In this document: piece by piece, positions 6,147 to 8,790 of the stretch
Layout of the letters: every line of letters begins with the position of its first letter
Numbering within the stretch: the first letter of the stretch is position 1
Assembly (NCBI GenBank): GCA_019419725.1
Contig: DXZL01000019.1
Coordinates: 1 to 8,790, forward strand
DNA: 8,790 nt
Reading direction: 5' to 3'
Source of the DNA: Veillonella sp.
Lineage (GTDB): Bacteria > Bacillota > Negativicutes > Veillonellales > Veillonellaceae
Program-made: the position numbers and the translations under genes
Notes under the pieces: generated by a model
Database searches by the model: none
The model's input: only the letters and a program-made list of their open reading frames with translations
Told to the model about the DNA's origin: nothing

Positions 6147-6172
6147 TAGTACCTCCTTTGTGGACCCTATGC

Positions 6173-6391
6173 TTATTTGAAGCGATAGGTGATGCGACCA
6201 CGATTTAAGTCATACGGTGTCAGTTCCATAGTAACTTTATCACCAGGAAGAATACGGATAAAATTCATACGCATTTTACCTGACACATGAGCCAATACGA
6301 TATGACCATTTTCCAATTCAACTTGGAACATGGCATTCGGTAAAGCCTCAACTACCGTACCTTCCACCTCAATAACGTCTTCTTTTGACAT
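6173..6391 (-). CDS. infA: Translation initiation factor IF-1
   Basis: IF-1 binds the 30S A site during initiation and promotes fidelity together with IF-2 and IF-3. The 72-residue protein is one OB-fold domain of standard length. Typical blocks are MSKEDVIEVEGTVVEALPN at the start, FQVELENGHIVLAHVSGKMR in the middle and GDKVTMELTPYDLNRGRITYRFK at the end. CCGGAGG precedes the ATG, 23 bases after the map stop. Some Bacillota place a small KOW-domain RNA-binding gene between map and infA; there is no room for it here. Confidence 0.98.
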   Translation of the reverse strand: MSKEDVIEVEGTVVEALPNAMFQVELENGHIVLAHVSGKMRMNFIRILPGDKVTMELTPYDLNRGRITYRFK

Positions 6392-6414
6392 ATCTTTTCC
6401 TCCGGTTACCTGTT

Positions 6415-7185
6415 TTATTTAATTAACCGCGGTTCATCACGCATGGTTAATATTTCAGGGCCGTTTTCTGTAACAACCACTGTATGTTCGAAATGAGCAG
6501 CAGGTTTACCATCTACGGTAACTGCTGTCCAGTCATCCCCTAATACATGAACACGATAACTACCCATTGTAATCATCGGTTCAATACACAATACCATACC
6601 TGGTTTCATTAAAGGTCCTTGATCAGGACTACCATAGTTTGGTATTTGCGGATCTTCATGCATTTCGCGGCCTAAACCATGACCTACGAAGTCGCGAACG
6701 ACACCGTAACCATGTTTCTCACAATACGTTTGAACAGCGTGACCGATAGCACCGATACGGTTGCCAACTTTCACTTGTTCAATTCCCTTGAACAGACTTT
6801 CTTCTGTAACTTTTAACAATTTCATCACATCTGGTTTGACGTGACCGATAGGAATCGTCACAGCCGAATCGCCGTGATATCCATCAATAGATGATACTAG
6901 ATCAATACTGAGGACATCACCGTTTTTAAGCTTACGCTTAGCGCTCGGAATACCATGAACAACTTCATCATTGATAGAAGCACAGATTGTAGCAGGGAAT
7001 CCATAGTACCCTTTACAACTTGGTATACCACCGTGGCTGCGAATATATTCTTCGGCAATTGTATCTAACTCAAGCGTCGTGATGCCAGGTTTAGCCTTTT
7101 CTACTAACAAGGACAACGTGTCTGCTGTAAGCTTACTTGCCTTGCGGATACATTCAATTTCATGGGGCGATTTCAAAATAATCAT
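6415..7185 (-). CDS. map: Methionine aminopeptidase, type I
   Basis: This cytoplasmic metalloenzyme removes the initiator methionine from nascent proteins with small second residues. The 256-residue protein is the type Ia form without an N-terminal zinc-finger extension. All five expected metal ligands are visible: D95 (SIDL), D106 (GDSAVT), H169 (GHGLGREMHEDP), E202 (CIEPM) and E233 (HFEHT). The catalytic-site histidines H77 and H176 are also present. The ATG lies three bases after the adk stop, and its binding site (TTGGAGA) is inside the last adk codons, so translation is likely coupled. The secY-adk-map order is standard, tying protein export and maturation to ribosome synthesis. Confidence 0.97.
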   Translation of the reverse strand: MIILKSPHEIECIRKASKLTADTLSLLVEKAKPGITTLELDTIAEEYIRSHGGIPSCKGYYGFPATICASINDEVVHGIPSAKRKLKNGDVLSIDLVSSIDGYHGDSAVTIPIGHVKPDVMKLLKVTEESLFKGIEQVKVGNRIGAIGHAVQTYCEKHGYGVVRDFVGHGLGREMHEDPQIPNYGSPDQGPLMKPGMVLCIEPMITMGSYRVHVLGDDWTAVTVDGKPAAHFEHTVVVTENGPEILTMRDEPRLIK

Positions 7186-7188
7186 GGA

Positions 7189-7752
7189 TTATTTCTCCAA
7201 AGCCTTAATGATGTCAGCAAATACTGCGTCTACATCTTGTAAACCGTTAATTTCTTCATACAAACCGCTATTGCGATAGTAGTCGATTAAAGGTTTAGTA
7301 GATTCTTCGTACACAGCTAGACGTTTCTGTACTGTTTCAGGGTTATCATCAGCACGATTTTCTAGAACAGCTCGTTCGCTAATACGTTTAACTAATTCCT
7401 CAGAAGGAACATTTAAGTTAAGTACAGCGTCCAAAGAAATTCCTAATTCTTTAAGGATTGCATCCAAGGACACAGCTTGCGCTGTAGTTCTTGGGAATCC
7501 ATCAAGAATAAATCCAGATTTGCAGTCATCTTTCACCAAGCGATCACGTACGATACCAACAGTTACACTGTCAGGTACCAATTGACCGGCATCGATGTAT
7601 TTCTTAGCCTCAACTCCAAGAGGTGTTTCGTTCTTAATCGCAGCGCGGAACATATCACCTGTTGAAATTTGGGGAATACCGTATTTTTCAATAAGTCGAG
7701 CTGCCTGAGTGCCTTTACCAGCACCAGGAGGTCCCATTAATAAAATATACAT
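7189..7752 (-). CDS. adk: Adenylate kinase, short-lid form
   Basis: Adenylate kinase interconverts ATP plus AMP and two ADP in the cytoplasm. The 187-residue protein has the P-loop GPPGAGKGT at 7-15, the AMP-binding STGDMFR (R36), GFPRT at 85-89, and basic residues R123, R133 and R144 expected around the phosphates. The lid is the short version: about 122-136 reads KRISERAVLENRADD and runs directly into PETVQKRLAVYEE. The roughly 27-residue zinc-binding insertion of Bacillus-type enzymes is missing, and the only cysteine is C77. It starts 12 bases after the secY stop with a GGAGG site that abuts that stop, and leaves only three bases before map. Confidence 0.97.
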   Translation of the reverse strand: MYILLMGPPGAGKGTQAARLIEKYGIPQISTGDMFRAAIKNETPLGVEAKKYIDAGQLVPDSVTVGIVRDRLVKDDCKSGFILDGFPRTTAQAVSLDAILKELGISLDAVLNLNVPSEELVKRISERAVLENRADDNPETVQKRLAVYEESTKPLIDYYRNSGLYEEINGLQDVDAVFADIIKALEK

Positions 7753-7764
7753 ATTGTTTCCCTC

Positions 7765-8790
7765 CTATTTCACAAAGCCTTTATAGTGGCGTGTTACCAT
7801 GAGCGACTCAATTTGTTGCATTGTATCAAGTGCTACACCTACAACGATAAGGAGAGCCGTACCACCAAAGTATACGCCTTGGACGCCGGTAATACTACCG
7901 AGGAAATTCGGTATAATAGCAACGACAGCTAAGAATACAGCGCCAGCCAAAGTGATCTTGGTCATCACGTTATCCACATAATCAGCAGTTGGTTTACCCG
8001 CACGAATACCTGGGATAAAACCACCGTATTTTTTCATATTATCTGCCATATCTGTAATGTTGATAGAGATTGCAGTATAGAAATACGTAAAGATAAAAAT
8101 CAATAATGCATACAATGCCGTTTGTAACGGCGTACCCCATGTAAAGAGATCTGCAATTTTATGAACATATTCATTGTCAATAAATTGCGCAATTGTCACA
8201 GGGAACATCAACACAGATGACGCAAAGATAATTGGGATTACACCTGCCTGATTGACTTTCAACGGCAAGAATGTAGAGTGACCACCGTACATTTTACGAC
8301 CTACTACGCGTTTAGCATATTGAATCGGAATACGACGTTGGCCTTGTGTAACTGCAACTACGACAGCAATCATCGCAAGAGCAATTACAGCAAATAAGAA
8401 TGCTTGGAACATATTGATTGTTCCGTTTTGGATATATTGATAAATAGTTTCTAAACCATCAGGTAATCGAGCTACGATACCAGCAAAGATGATCAAGGAA
8501 ATACCATTACCTATACCATATGCTGTGATTTGTTCACCAATCCACATCAACAAGCATGTGCCTGCTGTTAGGATGATGGCCACAACGAATACACTAAGGA
8601 AATCATTATTTACCAAAGCGTTGTTTGCTCTAAGAGCAAATGCCATGCCTGCGGCTTGTACAAAGCCGAGGACTACGGTGCCATAACGAGTTACCTTCGC
8701 TATTTTCTTACGCCCGTCTTCACCATCTTTACTCCATGCTTCAAACTGAGGAACTACAGACTGAAGCAGTTGCATGATGATGGAAGCATT
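7765..8790 (-). CDS. secY: Protein translocase subunit SecY (5' end outside window)
   Basis: SecY is the membrane channel of the Sec translocon, working with SecE, SecG and SecA. The 341 C-terminal residues are present; the frame is open to the window edge and the first visible residues (NASIIMQLLQ) already match the SecY core, so roughly the first 90 residues, with the plug region, are missing. The ATG at 8775 is an internal methionine. Hydrophobic segments for about transmembrane helices 3-10 are visible. The cytoplasmic C4 loop carries QRRIPIQYAKR (151-161 from the first visible codon). The C5 loop carries IPGIRAGKPT, with R263 equivalent to E. coli R357; the proline usual after that arginine is alanine here. 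The gene ends at the usual C-terminal YKGFVK. Confidence 0.97.
   Translation of the reverse strand, partial: NASIIMQLLQSVVPQFEAWSKDGEDGRKKIAKVTRYGTVVLGFVQAAGMAFALRANNALVNNDFLSVFVVAIILTAGTCLLMWIGEQITAYGIGNGISLIIFAGIVARLPDGLETIYQYIQNGTINMFQAFLFAVIALAMIAVVVAVTQGQRRIPIQYAKRVVGRKMYGGHSTFLPLKVNQAGVIPIIFASSVLMFPVTIAQFIDNEYVHKIADLFTWGTPLQTALYALLIFIFTYFYTAISINITDMADNMKKYGGFIPGIRAGKPTADYVDNVMTKITLAGAVFLAVVAIIPNFLGSITGVQGVYFGGTALLIVVGVALDTMQQIESLMVTRHYKGFVK

Noticed and set aside
6392..6414. Possible KOW-domain RNA-binding gene between map and infA
   Set aside because: The gap is only 23 bases, taken up by the infA ribosome binding site.
8489..8686. Plus-strand open frame of 65 codons inside secY
   Set aside because: It is antisense to the SecY membrane segments, and no independent signal supports it.

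Overview
The window holds a compact bacterial housekeeping locus. Every gene reads on the minus strand, so transcription runs from position 8790 down to 1. Gene order, protein sequences, strong AGGAGG-type ribosome binding sites and AT-rich spacers point to a Bacillota bacterium. Protein character suggests the Negativicutes, Veillonella-like; that placement comes from family resemblance and was not searched.

Region 1 (8790 to 3808) is the distal end of the spc and alpha ribosomal protein clusters: secY (5' end outside the window), adk, map, infA, rpmJ, rpsM, rpsK, rpoA, rplQ. It supplies the Sec translocon channel, adenylate kinase, methionine aminopeptidase, initiation factor IF-1, four ribosomal proteins (L36, S13, S11, L17) and the RNA polymerase alpha subunit. 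rpmJ is a 37-codon gene whose coordinates were worked out by hand. rpsD (S4), often found between rpsK and rpoA, is absent. The 71-base spacer there carries an extended -10 element (TGCTATAAT), so rpoA-rplQ may have its own promoter. A strong intrinsic terminator (3762-3797) closes the cluster.

Region 2 (3528 to 3761) is an AT-rich intergenic leader of about 230 bases. It has a plausible promoter for the downstream operon and several short inverted repeats that look operator-like, but no gene or recognisable riboswitch.

Region 3 (3527 to 145) is a second operon, ecfA1-ecfA2-ecfT-truA. The first three genes encode the shared energizing module of a group II ECF vitamin/micronutrient importer (two ATPases and the transmembrane coupling protein); no substrate-binding S component lies here. 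truA encodes tRNA pseudouridine synthase A. All three gene junctions overlap (1, 11 and 4 bases), which suggests translational coupling. A perfect 13-bp hairpin (57-89), symmetric enough to act in both directions, ends the operon.

I see no mobile element, CRISPR array, tRNA, rRNA, pseudogene or foreign-looking island, and no convincing undescribed system. The points worth a second look are the rpsK-rpoA junction, the repeat-bearing ecfA1 leader, the short-lid adenylate kinase, the EcfA1 C-terminal tail and two start-codon corrections.
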